From Syntrophaceae bacterium UBA1163 (GTDB taxonomy: Bacteria > Desulfobacterota > BSN033 > UBA1163), in the NCBI GenBank assembly GCA_002311635.1, contig DBZJ01000095.1, positions 1 through 10,423 of the forward strand: a stretch of 10,423 nt of DNA, written 5' to 3'. Position numbers and translations under genes: made by a program. Below are positions 1-4,882 of this stretch, piece after piece. Numbering within the stretch: position 1 is the stretch's first letter; each line of letters starts with the position of its first letter. The notes below the pieces were generated by a model. That model was not told where the DNA came from and did not search any database. It saw nothing but the letters and a program-made list of their open reading frames with translations.

Positions 1-530
1 TTCCCCCGCGCTACTCGACTCGTCAGCTTTAGAGATTAGCTTGTATTGAAGACTTGAGGTGCAATCGCCGACTAATTGAAGGCATTTTCCGTCAGACTCC
101 CATGGTCATCTCGTTTATTCCCCCTCTTTGATTCCCTGTTTGAGGTCAGGCATCTACAATCATGTCTTCTTATCCTCCATCTCTTCGCGAGGAGTAAATA
201 GTAACTTTATTCTCCCAACGAGGAATACCATTATTTTAGAGGGCGATTCTGTCGATTACGGTCTGGAGTCAGCATGGGCGTCCGAATGAAACCTCTTTTG
301 TATTAACTGGGTGGGGAAATGATCTCACCGATTATCAATAGAAGTCATCTGATTCTTACCGACGTGTCGATGAACTCATGACCTGCCTGAATATTTTTCG
401 GGGGAATATTGGGGCCACCTTTCCGAAGATTGCCCCCTGAAGTCCACAACTGGGCATTTTGGTAATGCATGCTTGATTTGAATCGGTAATTCTCGATAAT
501 CTCGATAGTCTTTTTGTTCTCTTTTTGTTC
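1..530. other. Gene-less stretch at the left edge
   Basis: No reading frame here has a credible start, ribosome binding site and protein-like composition. No partial gene enters from the left edge: all three plus frames stop within about 55 bases, and no minus frame has a start that would run off the edge. One loose stem is visible, five G plus AAT (400-407) against ATT, a bulged G and five C (429-437), with no T-run after it. The last 40 bases carry the tandem repeats listed separately. Confidence 0.6.
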
Positions 531-531
531 T
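491..531 (+). repeat. Two tandem repeat pairs abutting the promoter of the CMD-like lipoprotein gene
   Basis: TCTCGATAA (491-499) is followed directly by TCTCGATAG (500-508). Then CTTTTTGTTCT (510-520) is followed directly by a second copy (521-531), and a third partial copy starts at 541. The array runs into the -35 hexamer at 531. Tandem sites of 9 and 11 bp beside a promoter suggest an activator or repressor binding region, but they could also be simple low-complexity T-rich sequence. Confidence 0.5.
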
Positions 532-559
532 TGACAGAGGCTTTTTTTGTCGGTATGTT
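531..559 (+). promoter_or_regulatory. Sigma-70-type promoter for the CMD-like lipoprotein gene
   Basis: TTGACA at 531-536 matches the -35 consensus exactly. After a 17-base spacer comes TATGTT at 554-559 as the -10 element. The predicted transcript starts near 566, giving a leader of about 33 bases before the ATG at 599 and containing its AAGGAGG site. Confidence 0.75.
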
Positions 560-598
560 TAGCTCACGCAAGACCAAATGTTAAAAAGGAGGTTCGCA

Positions 599-1264
599 AT
601 GAAATCGTTCAAAGGAATCTTGTGGATAATAGTCTTAGGATTAAGTGTTGTTCTAAATGGTTGTGCCACCTTAGACAAGGGTGGAGGAGAACGGGTGCGA
701 CTGAAAGAGCCTCGGATTAAACCTCTTGCCGAGTCAGAATGGGATGCTGAACAGCAGAAGATTCTTGACCCATGGAAGATGAAGGATGGTCGGGTAATCA
801 ATGTCTGGACGACGGTTGCGAATCATCCCAAAATGGCGGATAGGTGGTTCACGTTTTCCCGTTATATTTTGAGGGAATCAACTCTTCCCGCGCGCGATCG
901 CGAGATTCTCATGTTGCGCATTGGGTGGCTTTGCCGGTCTGAATACGAATTTGGATGGCACACAATTTTGGGGAAATCAGTGGGTCTGACCGAGGAGGAA
1001 ATAAAGCGAATTACGGAAGGGCCAAAAGCCGCCGAATGGAATCCTTTCGATGCTACTTTGCTTCGGGCCGTGGATGAACTTTATTACGATGCCTTCATTA
1101 CAGATGCTACGTGGAACACCCTGTCCAAACGCTATAATCAGCAACAGCTCATGGATGTGGTTGCTACGGTTGGCCAGTACAACTTACTGTGCATGTTTCT
1201 AAATAGCTTTGGCGTGCAGTTGGAAAAGGGCGTTCCTGGATTCCCCAAAGGCAAAGAGAAATAG
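599..1264 (+). CDS. Carboxymuconolactone decarboxylase-family (AhpD-like fold) lipoprotein
   Basis: The 221-residue protein starts at the ATG preceded by AAGGAGG (586-592, 6-base spacing); an upstream in-frame ATG at 578 lies before that site and is rejected. Residues 1-22 form a lipoprotein signal: a basic start, a hydrophobic core and the lipobox LNGC, with Cys22 as the lipidation site. The CMD helical core follows, clearest at residues 98-130: an ARDREILMLRIGWLC run, then E-Y-E-F-G-W-H. Cys112 and His121 sit where the family places its catalytic or redox residues. Family members decarboxylate gamma-carboxymuconolactone or act as peroxidase partners such as AhpD. AhpD uses a CxxC pair, while only one Cys is seen here, so AhpD chemistry is unproven. 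A lipid-anchored, exported member is unusual, since most are cytoplasmic. It is a single-gene transcription unit with its own promoter and terminator. Family assignment is firm; the substrate is unknown. Confidence 0.85.
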   Translation: MKSFKGILWIIVLGLSVVLNGCATLDKGGGERVRLKEPRIKPLAESEWDAEQQKILDPWKMKDGRVINVWTTVANHPKMADRWFTFSRYILRESTLPARDREILMLRIGWLCRSEYEFGWHTILGKSVGLTEEEIKRITEGPKAAEWNPFDATLLRAVDELYYDAFITDATWNTLSKRYNQQQLMDVVATVGQYNLLCMFLNSFGVQLEKGVPGFPKGKEK

Positions 1265-1310
1265 GGAATAGACAAGAAATTGAAAAATGGTGTAGTCCTT
1301 GTTCGTATTA

Positions 1311-1341
1311 AAGGCAGGGTCAATTCGGCTCTGTCTTTTTT
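1311..1341 (+). terminator. Rho-independent terminator after the CMD-like lipoprotein gene
   Basis: GGCAGGGTC (1313-1321) pairs with GGCTCTGTC (1327-1335) across a 5-base AATTC loop, using three G-T pairs. AA/TT at the base extends the stem. Six T residues follow at 1336-1341. It lies 47 bases past the stop codon. Confidence 0.85.
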
Positions 1342-1611
1342 GTTTCTTTCCTTTGGTAATCATCAACTCCCAGATCATCTCCGCATTCAAGATTTGTAGG
1401 TGTTATTCTTAACGCTGTAACCCGCTATTGTGCTATCTGTCTCCTTCTATTACCACTAACATTTTTGGAAAATTTATCAGGAGGATAGGAGTCACCACTT
1501 AGGGGGAAGCCAATGGGTGGTGGCATGGCCCAGAATTTCTGGGGAGAATTTTTCTTTTAAATACCTTCCTTTAACCCCCCGGCCGGCAATCCAAGAACCA
1601 CCTTTTCCATC
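1342..1611. other. Gap between the CMD lipoprotein and the zinc-ribbon gene
   Basis: No normal-sized gene is visible. The stretch holds a GGAGGATAGGAG purine run (about 1481-1492), a CACCAC (about 1494-1499) to GTGGTG (about 1517-1522) pairing, a GGCCGGC palindrome (about 1581-1587), and the weak hairpin at 1529-1553 listed separately. A 15-codon ORF (1513-1560: ATG, stop TAA) has an AGGGGGA Shine-Dalgarno-like run 6 bases upstream; it is too short to call. Confidence 0.4.
1529..1553 (+). terminator. Weak hairpin followed by a T-run, possible terminator
   Basis: CCCAG (1529-1533) pairs with CTGGG (1539-1543) around AATTT, and T residues run at 1549-1553. The T-run starts 5 bases after the stem, which is loose for an intrinsic terminator, and no gene clearly ends here. 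Confidence 0.3.
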
Positions 1612-1640
1612 CATCGACATTGAAATTTCAAGGGTCGATG
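1612..1640. promoter_or_regulatory. 29-bp inverted repeat, likely operator of the zinc-ribbon gene
   Basis: CATCGAC (1612-1618) mirrors GTCGATG (1634-1640), and the centre TTGAAATTTCAA (1620-1631) is a perfect 12-bp palindrome; only three bases in all fall outside the pairing. The TTGAAA half (1620-1625) can serve as a -35 element, with TTAAAT (1642-1647) 16 bases on as a -10. Having no natural loop and no T-run, it fits a dimeric repressor site better than a terminator. It lies 31 bases upstream of the start codon. Confidence 0.5.
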
Positions 1641-1671
1641 CTTAAATTAGTATAACTTATGGGAGATGACC

Positions 1672-1818
1672 ATGAAGAGACGTGATCGTTGCGGTAGTAC
1701 GATGTCTTATGAAAAGTTCTACGGTCAGGCCGAGGGCTATTTTGGATGGAGATGTATCGTCTGTGGGGATATCATTGGCAAGGTCATCCGGGAGAACCGA
1801 TTCCGAAAGAAACGTTAA
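1672..1818 (+). CDS. Small zinc-ribbon-like protein, 48 residues
   Basis: The ORF starts with ATG at 1672, preceded by GGGAG (1661-1665, 6-base spacing), and ends with TAA at 1816-1818. The protein is basic and short. Its core is YEKFYGQAEGYFGWRCIVCG, giving the C-terminal CxxC (Cys28, Cys31) of a one-knuckle-pair zinc ribbon. Cys7 (R-D-R-C-G) looks like the second Cys of the first knuckle; the expected first Cys is Arg4 here. Similar 50-60-residue proteins with a CPRCGG start and a WRCIxCG end are common hypothetical proteins in environmental bacteria, as I recall them. The role is unknown; nucleic-acid or protein binding is usual for such ribbons. A 29-bp inverted repeat and plausible promoter sit just upstream, and the gene converges on the flavoprotein gene 30 bases away. 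A longer ORF from 1682 in another frame is a shadow. Confidence 0.7.
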   Translation: MKRRDRCGSTMSYEKFYGQAEGYFGWRCIVCGDIIGKVIRENRFRKKR

Positions 1819-1848
1819 CTGTCTGGAGAAAGAAAACGGTTCGGAAGG

Positions 1849-2418
1849 TCACCTGGTCACACTTATCGTCCCAAGATCGTAAGCTTTTCTTTTAATTTCC
1901 TCGTTTTTGGAAACCTCTCCTTTTGTGGATGCTGAAGCCTGAACCACACCCAGCAAGTTGAGCCCGGTAAATTGGCAGGTGTTCTTGAAACTGTGGACAA
2001 TGGGGTCAGCGGTGGAGACATTTGGGTCCCCGCAGACCGTAATCAAACCGATCCTCTTCCCCTTCATCTTAGGACGATAGGCTTTGTGCCATCGCCATTC
2101 CGCGTCAAAAAAAGCGCACCAGCGGTCTAGGTAGGCTTTCATCTGGGCCGTCATGGACCAGAAATAGACAGGAACACTATGAATAATCGCGTCTGCCTCC
2201 AAAATCTTTTTGTGAATCTCGAGCATGTCGTCCTGAACGGCGCAAACTCCTGTTTCATTACATTTTTGACAATCCAGGCATCCAGAGATCTTCTTCTTGC
2301 ACAGGACGATCTTCTCTACTTCCCCTCCTGCGTCCTTGGCTCCCGCAAGGGCTTGATCTAAGAGGATGTCACTATTTCCTCCTACTCGGGGACTTCCCAA
2401 AATTCCCAAGACCTTCAT
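1849..2418 (-). CDS. Iron-sulfur flavoprotein / NADPH-dependent FMN reductase family protein
   Basis: The 189-residue protein starts at the ATG whose complement ends at 2418, preceded by AAGGAGG on the minus strand (5-base spacing). Residues 1-16 form the flavodoxin-like FMN phosphate loop, with GSPRVGGNS at 8-16. The spacing C-x2-C-x2-C-x5-C at Cys47, Cys50, Cys53 and Cys59 is the compact motif that binds a 4Fe-4S cluster in archaeal and bacterial Isf proteins. Residues about 74-100 (AIIHSVPVYFWSMTAQMKAYLDRW) match the second flavin-contact region of the fold. Known family members pass electrons between ferredoxin-type donors and acceptors including O2 and H2O2, and act in the cytoplasm of anaerobes. 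The gene is divergent from rubrerythrin, which supports an oxidative-stress or electron-transfer role. A multimeric flavodoxin-family quinone or nitro reductase is the alternative; the four-Cys motif argues for Isf. The last few residues look atypical, but the frame is intact. Confidence 0.85.
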   Translation of the reverse strand: MKVLGILGSPRVGGNSDILLDQALAGAKDAGGEVEKIVLCKKKISGCLDCQKCNETGVCAVQDDMLEIHKKILEADAIIHSVPVYFWSMTAQMKAYLDRWCAFFDAEWRWHKAYRPKMKGKRIGLITVCGDPNVSTADPIVHSFKNTCQFTGLNLLGVVQASASTKGEVSKNEEIKRKAYDLGTISVTR

Positions 2419-2457
2419 TTGGTCCTCCTTCTAATTGTGTCGATAACGCCTTTTTGG

Positions 2458-2486
2458 ACTTTAAGCTTTTTTCAGAGATTTGGCAA
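2458..2486 (-). promoter_or_regulatory. Candidate promoter of the iron-sulfur flavoprotein gene
   Basis: On the minus strand TTGCCA (complement of 2481-2486) is followed after 17 bases by TAAAGT (complement of 2458-2463). This lies about 40 bases upstream of the start codon and fits a sigma-70-type promoter with moderate hexamers. Confidence 0.45.
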
Positions 2487-2517
2487 CAGGGGAATTCAAT
2501 CGAAGATTATTTTTAAT

Positions 2518-2546
2518 TTGATAAACTCACACCGCAAGGATAAAAT
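2518..2546 (+). promoter_or_regulatory. Promoter of the rubrerythrin gene
   Basis: TTGATA (2518-2523), a 17-base spacer and TAAAAT (2541-2546) each differ from consensus at one position. The start would lie near 2553, leaving a leader of about 50 bases. It is opposed to the flavoprotein promoter within one 185-bp intergenic region. I looked for a PerR-like 7-1-7 palindrome and found no convincing one. Confidence 0.65.
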
Positions 2547-2603
2547 TGATTATTGGGCTAAAAAAAGGATGTTGATTACCGAAGAATGAAAGGAGGAATC
2601 GTT

Positions 2604-3176
2604 ATGGAATTGAAGGGAAGCAAGACGGAAAAGAATCTTTTAGCGGCATTTGCGGGCGAATCCCAGGCGAGGAATCGCTACACCTATTTTGCGAGCGCAG
2701 CCAGAAAAGAGGGCTATGAGCAGATCTCCTCTATCTTTCTGGAGACCGCCGAAAACGAGAAAGAACACGCCAAGCTCTTCTTCAGTTTGCTTAGGGGAGG
2801 AGATGAAGAGATCATGGCCGCCTATCCCGCTGGCGTCGTTGGGAATACAGCGGACAATTTGAAAGCGGCAGCGGCCGGAGAGAATCTCGAATGGACGAAG
2901 CTCTACCAAGACTTCGCTGATGTCGCCAAGAAGGAAGGGCTTAGTGAAGCTTATGAAACCTTCAGCCAGGTCGCGAAGGTCGAGAAATTCCACGAGACCA
3001 GGTACCTGGGTTTATTAAAAAATGTGAAGGAAGGAAAAGCCTTTAAAAAAAATTCCTCCGCGAAATGGCATTGCCGCAACTGCGGCTACGTCTTTGAAGG
3101 GAAGGAAGTCCCGGAAAGATGCCCGGTCTGCAAGCACCCACGGGCTTACTTCGAAGTTCTGGCGGAGAATTATTGA
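2604..3176 (+). CDS. rbr: Rubrerythrin
   Basis: The 190-residue protein is full length for classical rubrerythrin, a non-haem iron peroxidase of anaerobes that reduces H2O2 with electrons from NADH via rubredoxin or similar carriers in the cytoplasm. The start is the ATG at 2604, preceded by AAGGAGG (2590-2596); an in-frame ATG at 2586 overlaps that site and is rejected. The ferritin-like diiron domain spans residues 1-140, with ligand-type residues Glu19, Glu52-x2-His55, and a second helix pair containing Glu127-x2-His130. The C-terminal rubredoxin domain begins near Trp155 and has Cys157/Cys160 and Cys173/Cys176 as the Fe(Cys)4 site. All expected metal ligands I can place are present. It stands alone on the plus strand with its own promoter and is divergent from the iron-sulfur flavoprotein, a plausible electron partner. 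A stable hairpin follows. Confidence 0.95.
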   Translation: MELKGSKTEKNLLAAFAGESQARNRYTYFASAARKEGYEQISSIFLETAENEKEHAKLFFSLLRGGDEEIMAAYPAGVVGNTADNLKAAAAGENLEWTKLYQDFADVAKKEGLSEAYETFSQVAKVEKFHETRYLGLLKNVKEGKAFKKNSSAKWHCRNCGYVFEGKEVPERCPVCKHPRAYFEVLAENY

Positions 3177-3192
3177 AGAGCCGCGTCTGCTA

Positions 3193-3220
3193 AGGGGAGG
3201 TTCTACCACGAGCCTCCCCT
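3193..3220 (+). terminator. Hairpin after rubrerythrin, probable terminator
   Basis: AGGGGAGGTTC (3193-3203) pairs with GAGCCTCCCCT (3210-3220) over a TACCAC loop, 11 bp with one G-T pair. No T-run follows on the plus strand (the next bases are CAAAAATTCC), so it may act as a weak or factor-assisted terminator, or serve the 3' end as a stabilising stem. It begins 16 bases past the stop. Confidence 0.55.
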
Positions 3221-3605
3221 CAAAAATTCCCCTTGTTCTTTCTCAGCAGCATCTTTTTGTTCCTCAGGGCAGCCGTTTGCCATTTCCTTTTCACCTATGC
3301 AACAGCTCTTCAACCATTTCCTCAAATTCCTCCTCATCAATAGTCTTTCTCTTCCTTATGGATTGTTAGGTTTTCGGATACATCGAAGACGGTAAATCTG
3401 CTCAAAAGAACTCCGGAGATCGAGGTCCGTCTCCGAAATATCAAAAAGAAAGATTGTTGTGCTCAGGAACGGATTCTCTCCATCAAACCTCAGACTGGAA
3501 AGGTTTCTAATTTTCTGGGCGTCTCTACTCGATGGACAATTTTGACCATCCGTCATATTTTTTCCACATTTGATCGGCCTTTTTTGTTCCGTAAGCGAGA
3601 ACACC
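3221..3605. other. Gene-less stretch after rubrerythrin
   Basis: No gene is supported. A 44-codon minus ORF (3203-3337) has a Cys-Cys pair, a later Cys and an acidic Lys/Glu-rich tail, but no convincing ribosome binding site, and its end overlaps the hairpin above. An 82-codon minus ORF (3356-3604) opens on GTG without a binding site. A plus-strand frame stays open from about 3345 to 3648 without a usable start. These could be decayed remnants; none resembles a family I know. Confidence 0.4.
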
Positions 3606-3613
3606 TTGAAATC

Positions 3614-3634
3614 ATAGGAATAAAATCTTCCTAT
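3614..3634. promoter_or_regulatory. Inverted repeat just upstream of a sigma-54-like promoter
   Basis: ATAGGAA (3614-3620) and TTCCTAT (3628-3634) are perfect 7-bp inverted repeats around a 7-base AT-rich spacer. The right arm ends 2 bases before the TGGCAC element. This is closer than usual for a sigma-54 activator site, so a repressor or simple chance are alternatives. Confidence 0.35.
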
Positions 3635-3636
3635 TC

Positions 3637-3652
3637 TGGCACATAAAATGCA
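3637..3652 (+). promoter_or_regulatory. Sigma-54-like (-24/-12) promoter
   Basis: TGGCAC (3637-3642), a 5-base spacer and ATGCA (3648-3652) give the diagnostic GG-N10-GC arrangement and match the TGGCAC-N5-TTGCA consensus at all but one base. The SH3b lipoprotein start codon lies about 85 bases downstream, which is a normal leader length. No sigma-54 activator gene is seen in the window. Confidence 0.5.
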
Positions 3653-3737
3653 GTATTAATCTCTTTGGCGATTCTTTTCCTTTTTCTGCTCAGGGTTTTG
3701 TAACTCTCTAATACTTTGGCAAAGAGAGGAAGAATCA

Positions 3738-3992
3738 ATGCTCAAACCAAATCTGCGAATCTGCTTTTTCTTTTTGCTAGCATTGTGGATCTTTTCCTGT
3801 TCTCAAATAGGTCTCCAATTGAACAAGGAAGAAACAATCCCTGCCCCCATTCCGGCTTGCCAGAAAAATTGTACCAGAGAAGGAGGCGTGATCTCCCGTC
3901 CTTTCTATAAGACCTGGGTCAAATATGATCATCTTGAATTCAAAAAAGGATTCGATTTGGTGGTCAAGACACTTCAGTCTCAAGGGCATTGA
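3738..3992 (+). CDS. N-terminal part of a lipoprotein interrupted by an in-frame TGA
   Basis: The 84-residue reading frame starts at an ATG preceded by AGAGAGGAAG, a workable ribosome binding site. Residues 1-21 form a lipoprotein signal: Lys and Arg near the start, the hydrophobic stretch ICFFFLLALWIF, then Cys21 after F-S. The rest includes a Cys pair (Cys41, Cys45) and the segment YDHLEFKKGFDLVVKTLQSQ, typical of the first helix of small alpha/beta lipoprotein domains. The frame stops at TGA (3990-3992) and then stays open, in the same frame, through to 4592. The sequence just past the stop (ILSADPGSGTISA) reads as the natural next strand of the same domain. It is therefore best taken as the first third of one gene. 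If no readthrough occurs, this fragment alone would be exported and probably unstable. Confidence 0.6.
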   Translation: MLKPNLRICFFFLLALWIFSCSQIGLQLNKEETIPAPIPACQKNCTREGGVISRPFYKTWVKYDHLEFKKGFDLVVKTLQSQGH

Positions 3993-4034
3993 ATTCTTTC
4001 AGCCGACCCCGGATCGGGGACGATCAGCGCCACA

Positions 4035-4592
4035 ATGTTCCTTGAAGCAGAGCAGGAGGAAGGCTATCCGGCTACAGTCACAATTGTAGAGGAAGGATCT
4101 TCGGTGGTCGTTCATATCAGCCTGAAGACAACATGGGGCAGCCTTGCCACGCCGAATTTGTGCAGCTTTTATAATGAATTTGGAAAGAATCTTTGGCAAG
4201 TCCTTGCCAAACCGCAAACAAGACAGCCCGTCCCCTCGTCACAAAAGCTGCTCAAGGAAGAGAGAGGTCCTTCACCGCCTCCGGCGACGGCCCTGAAACC
4301 GTCTCCACTCCCTGTCGCTCGGGGAAAGGTCATATGGGCCTATGTTAACCTCCGGGAGGGACCAGGAATACGGTTCAGGATCATCGGCAAGGCATACTTG
4401 AAGAACACTTTTGAGATTCTTGCCGACAACCCAGGCTGGATGCGGGTCCGGCTCGAAAGCGGGGCAGAGGGATGGATGAGTAAAAAAGCTGCGTTAGTGT
4501 TCCCTTTGACACCTTCTCCTCAAACTCCTCCGGCTGCCTCCCAGGATTCCTCGAAGACAGGGTCCTTATCGAAACCACCCGGCCCGATGTAG
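4035..4592 (+). CDS. C-terminal part of the split lipoprotein, with a bacterial SH3 (SH3b) domain
   Basis: The 185-residue open segment lies in the same frame as the upstream lipoprotein fragment; its first ATG (4035) has no good ribosome binding site and there is no signal peptide, so it is unlikely to be an independent gene. Residues 1-57 finish the alpha/beta domain (ATVTIVEEGSSVVVHISL strands, then a FYNEFGKNLWQVL helix). Residues about 65-95 are a Pro/Ser/Lys linker. Residues 96-155 are an SH3b domain: V-N-L-R-E-G-P-G, then I-L-A-D-N-P-G-W-M-R-V-R and G-A-E-G-W-M-S. The last 30 residues are a Pro/Ser-rich tail. SH3b domains of this type usually bind peptidoglycan peptides or mediate envelope contacts, which fits a periplasmic lipoprotein beside wall-modifying enzymes. 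Confidence 0.7.
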   Translation: MFLEAEQEEGYPATVTIVEEGSSVVVHISLKTTWGSLATPNLCSFYNEFGKNLWQVLAKPQTRQPVPSSQKLLKEERGPSPPPATALKPSPLPVARGKVIWAYVNLREGPGIRFRIIGKAYLKNTFEILADNPGWMRVRLESGAEGWMSKKAALVFPLTPSPQTPPAASQDSSKTGSLSKPPGPM

Positions 4593-4604
4593 AGTCTTCT
4601 TTGC

Positions 4605-4633
4605 TTGACATACGTCCCTGTTTTTCGTACATT
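4605..4633 (+). promoter_or_regulatory. Consensus sigma-70-type promoter upstream of the symporter
   Basis: TTGACA (4605-4610), 17 bases, then TACATT (4628-4633). The predicted start near 4640 is about 240 bases before the symporter ATG, so it implies either a long leader or a small upstream transcript. It lies just past the SH3b lipoprotein stop codon. Confidence 0.55.
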
Positions 4634-4685
4634 CAACCCATTCCAAAAGCCGGTTCATACCATACAAGACGGAGGAGACGATCGG

Positions 4686-4745
4686 GTGGAAAGTCTTAGA
4701 GCGGCAACCTTTTACATGTACGATTCGGACATTCCATATTTTTAA
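4686..4745 (+). CDS. Possible 19-residue small ORF or leader peptide
   Basis: GTG at 4686 is preceded by GGAGGA (4671-4676), and the frame runs 19 codons to TAA at 4743-4745. The peptide reads MESLRAATFYMYDSDIPYF if GTG is read as Met. It sits about 45 bases after the predicted start of the 4605-4633 promoter, in the leader of the symporter. I do not recognise it. The spacing from GGAGGA to GTG (9 bases) is slightly long. It may be a translated leader or a chance ORF. Confidence 0.25.
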   Translation: MESLRAATFYMYDSDIPYF

Positions 4746-4779
4746 GATGACTCCTTTTTCCACAAGCACTAATTAGCTA

Positions 4780-4811
4780 TTCCCAAAAGGCCGCTTTCTA
4801 AGACTTGGGAA
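4780..4811 (+). promoter_or_regulatory. Inverted repeat in the symporter leader
   Basis: TTCCCAA (4780-4786) and TTGGGAA (4805-4811) are perfect 7-bp inverted repeats 18 bases apart. GGCCG inside the loop (4789-4793) can alternatively pair with CGGCC just downstream (4814-4818), so two mutually exclusive folds are possible. No T-run follows. It may be a leader switch or an operator. Confidence 0.3.
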
Positions 4812-4840
4812 CCCGGCCGTCTCTTCCGTCAACGCCGGAT

Positions 4841-4846
4841 TATAAT
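4841..4846 (+). promoter_or_regulatory. Perfect -10 hexamer close to the symporter start
   Basis: TATAAT matches the consensus exactly and lies 36 bases before the ATG at 4883. No -35 hexamer is evident at 16-18 bases upstream, so it would need an activator. If used, it rules out the upstream TTG codon at 4805 as the start. Confidence 0.35.
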
Positions 4847-4882
4847 ACAGTCTCGACCGTCGAGAGGATAGAGATCAACCGT

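Larger units (their letters stand above)
3738..4592 (+). pseudogene. Whole SH3b lipoprotein gene with one in-frame TGA at codon 85
   Basis: Joining the two open segments gives 285 codons in one frame: lipoprotein signal, alpha/beta domain, Pro-rich linker, SH3b domain and Pro-rich tail. The only interruption is TGA at 3990-3992. Rubrerythrin, the symporter and the secreted protein at 8186 all end in TGA, so TGA is a normal stop here. A nonsense mutation or a base-call error is the simplest reading. A short stem CCCCG/CGGGG (4007-4019) lies 14 bases downstream, but its GAT loop lacks the features of a selenocysteine insertion element. Confidence 0.6.

Noticed and set aside
356..577. A 73-codon minus ORF upstream of the CMD lipoprotein gene
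   Set aside because: It opens on TTG inside the promoter region and encodes the antisense of T-rich repeats as Lys-rich sequence.
2490..2560. A PerR or Fur box between the flavoprotein and rubrerythrin genes
   Set aside because: AT-rich runs are present, but none fits the 7-1-7 palindrome well enough.
2640..2993. A 117-codon minus ORF over rubrerythrin
   Set aside because: Antisense shadow of the diiron domain.
3203..3337. A 44-codon minus ORF with a Cys-Cys pair and an acidic tail
   Set aside because: Protein-like composition but no ribosome binding site at proper distance, and its end lies in the rubrerythrin hairpin. Left as a note in the gap entry.
3356..3604. An 82-codon minus ORF in the gap before the sigma-54-like promoter
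   Set aside because: GTG start with no ribosome binding site, and no recognisable motif.
3990..4019. Selenocysteine readthrough at the in-frame TGA, with a stem 14 bases downstream
   Set aside because: The stem has only five pairs plus two beyond a mismatch, and its GAT loop lacks the conserved GU features of bacterial SECIS. The lipoprotein context offers no redox role, and TGA is the ordinary stop of other genes in the window.
4634..4770. A degraded transposase start on the minus strand (M-E-C-P-N-R-T-C-K-R)
   Set aside because: Only ten residues look protein-like before a stop, with no terminal repeats and no further matching frame.
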